38,090 bases of DNA from Loigolactobacillus backii (GTDB taxonomy: Bacteria; Bacillota; Bacilli; Lactobacillales; Lactobacillaceae). Position numbers and translations under genes: made by a program. A model generated the notes under the pieces. That model had not been told where the DNA came from, did not search any database, and saw only the letters and a list, made by a program, of their open reading frames with translations. This document shows, in pieces, positions 38,016 to 38,090 of this stretch. The stretch covers positions 1 to 38,090 of the forward strand of contig NZ_RHNQ01000022.1 in assembly GCF_003946275.1 (NCBI RefSeq), written 5' to 3'. Positions within the stretch are counted from its first letter, which is position 1. Each line of letters begins with the position of its first letter.

Positions 38016-38089
38016 TCGGGAAAACAGGATTCGAACCTGCGACCCCTTGGTCCCAAACCAAGTGCTCTACCAAGCTGAGCTATTTCCCG
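38016..38089 (-). tRNA. tRNA-Pro (anticodon TGG)
   Basis: A 74-nt cloverleaf with acceptor stem CGGGAAA/TTTCCCG, anticodon stem CTTGG/CCAAG, and loop TTTGGGA (UGG). The T arm is identical to that of Pro(CGG). The discriminator is A and CCA is not encoded. The gene ends one base before the window edge, so its promoter lies outside. Confidence 0.97.
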
Positions 38090-38090
38090 A

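Overview
The window is a block of core translation, transcription and secretion genes from a low-to-moderate-GC Gram-positive bacterium, most likely a member of the Lactobacillaceae. Reasons: the order rpoB-rpoC-comC-rpsL-rpsG-fusA-rpsJ...rplQ-ecfA1-ecfA2-ecfT-truA; a zinc-binding uS14 (type Z); ctsR directly followed by clpC without mcsA/mcsB; an adk-infA junction without map; TTG starts with strong AGGAGG-type ribosome sites; and tuf absent from the str operon. Species cannot be named from the sequence alone. Nearly everything is on the minus strand, so transcription runs from high to low coordinates.

From right to left (the direction of transcription): a tRNA cluster Pro(UGG)-Gly(GCC)-Pro(CGG) ends in a terminator (37.76 kb). 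Next is the CtsR-controlled ctsR-clpC heat-shock operon, with a clear CtsR heptad-repeat operator. Then come two U32-family genes (trhP1/trhP2-like, tRNA U34 hydroxylation). rpoB-rpoC has its own strong promoter and a long leader that contains a terminator-like hairpin. A plus-strand prepilin peptidase gene (comC-like) lies between rpoC and rpsL. The str operon (rpsL-rpsG, then fusA after a terminator-like hairpin) follows. A plus-strand nicotinamidase-like gene, broken by one in-frame TGA, lies between fusA and the S10 operon.

The S10-spc-alpha superoperon then runs without a break for about 14 kb: rpsJ, rplC, rplD, rplW, rplB, rpsS, rplV, rpsC, rplP, rpmC, rpsQ, rplN, rplX, rplE, rpsZ, rpsH, rplF, rplR, rpsE, rpmD, rplO, secY, adk, infA, rpmJ, rpsM, rpsK, rpoA, rplQ. 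It ends at a strong hairpin near 4.06 kb. A separate promoter drives the ECF vitamin-transporter energizing module (ecfA1-ecfA2-ecfT) and truA. Left of truA the usual rplM-rpsI pair is not found. Instead there is the start of a Wzz-type exopolysaccharide chain-length gene, apparently cut after about 40 codons by the end of an ISL3-family-like insertion sequence that runs off the window.

No CRISPR array, prophage, defence island or obviously new multigene system is visible. The points most worth a second look are small: an Asn/Arg/Gly repeat tail on ribosomal protein uS3; a 263-nt infA leader with its own promoter and alternative hairpins; a terminator-like hairpin inside the rpoB leader; the TGA-interrupted nicotinamidase, whose promoter shares 18 bp with the CtsR operator of ctsR; and the IS-interrupted wzz gene beside truA.
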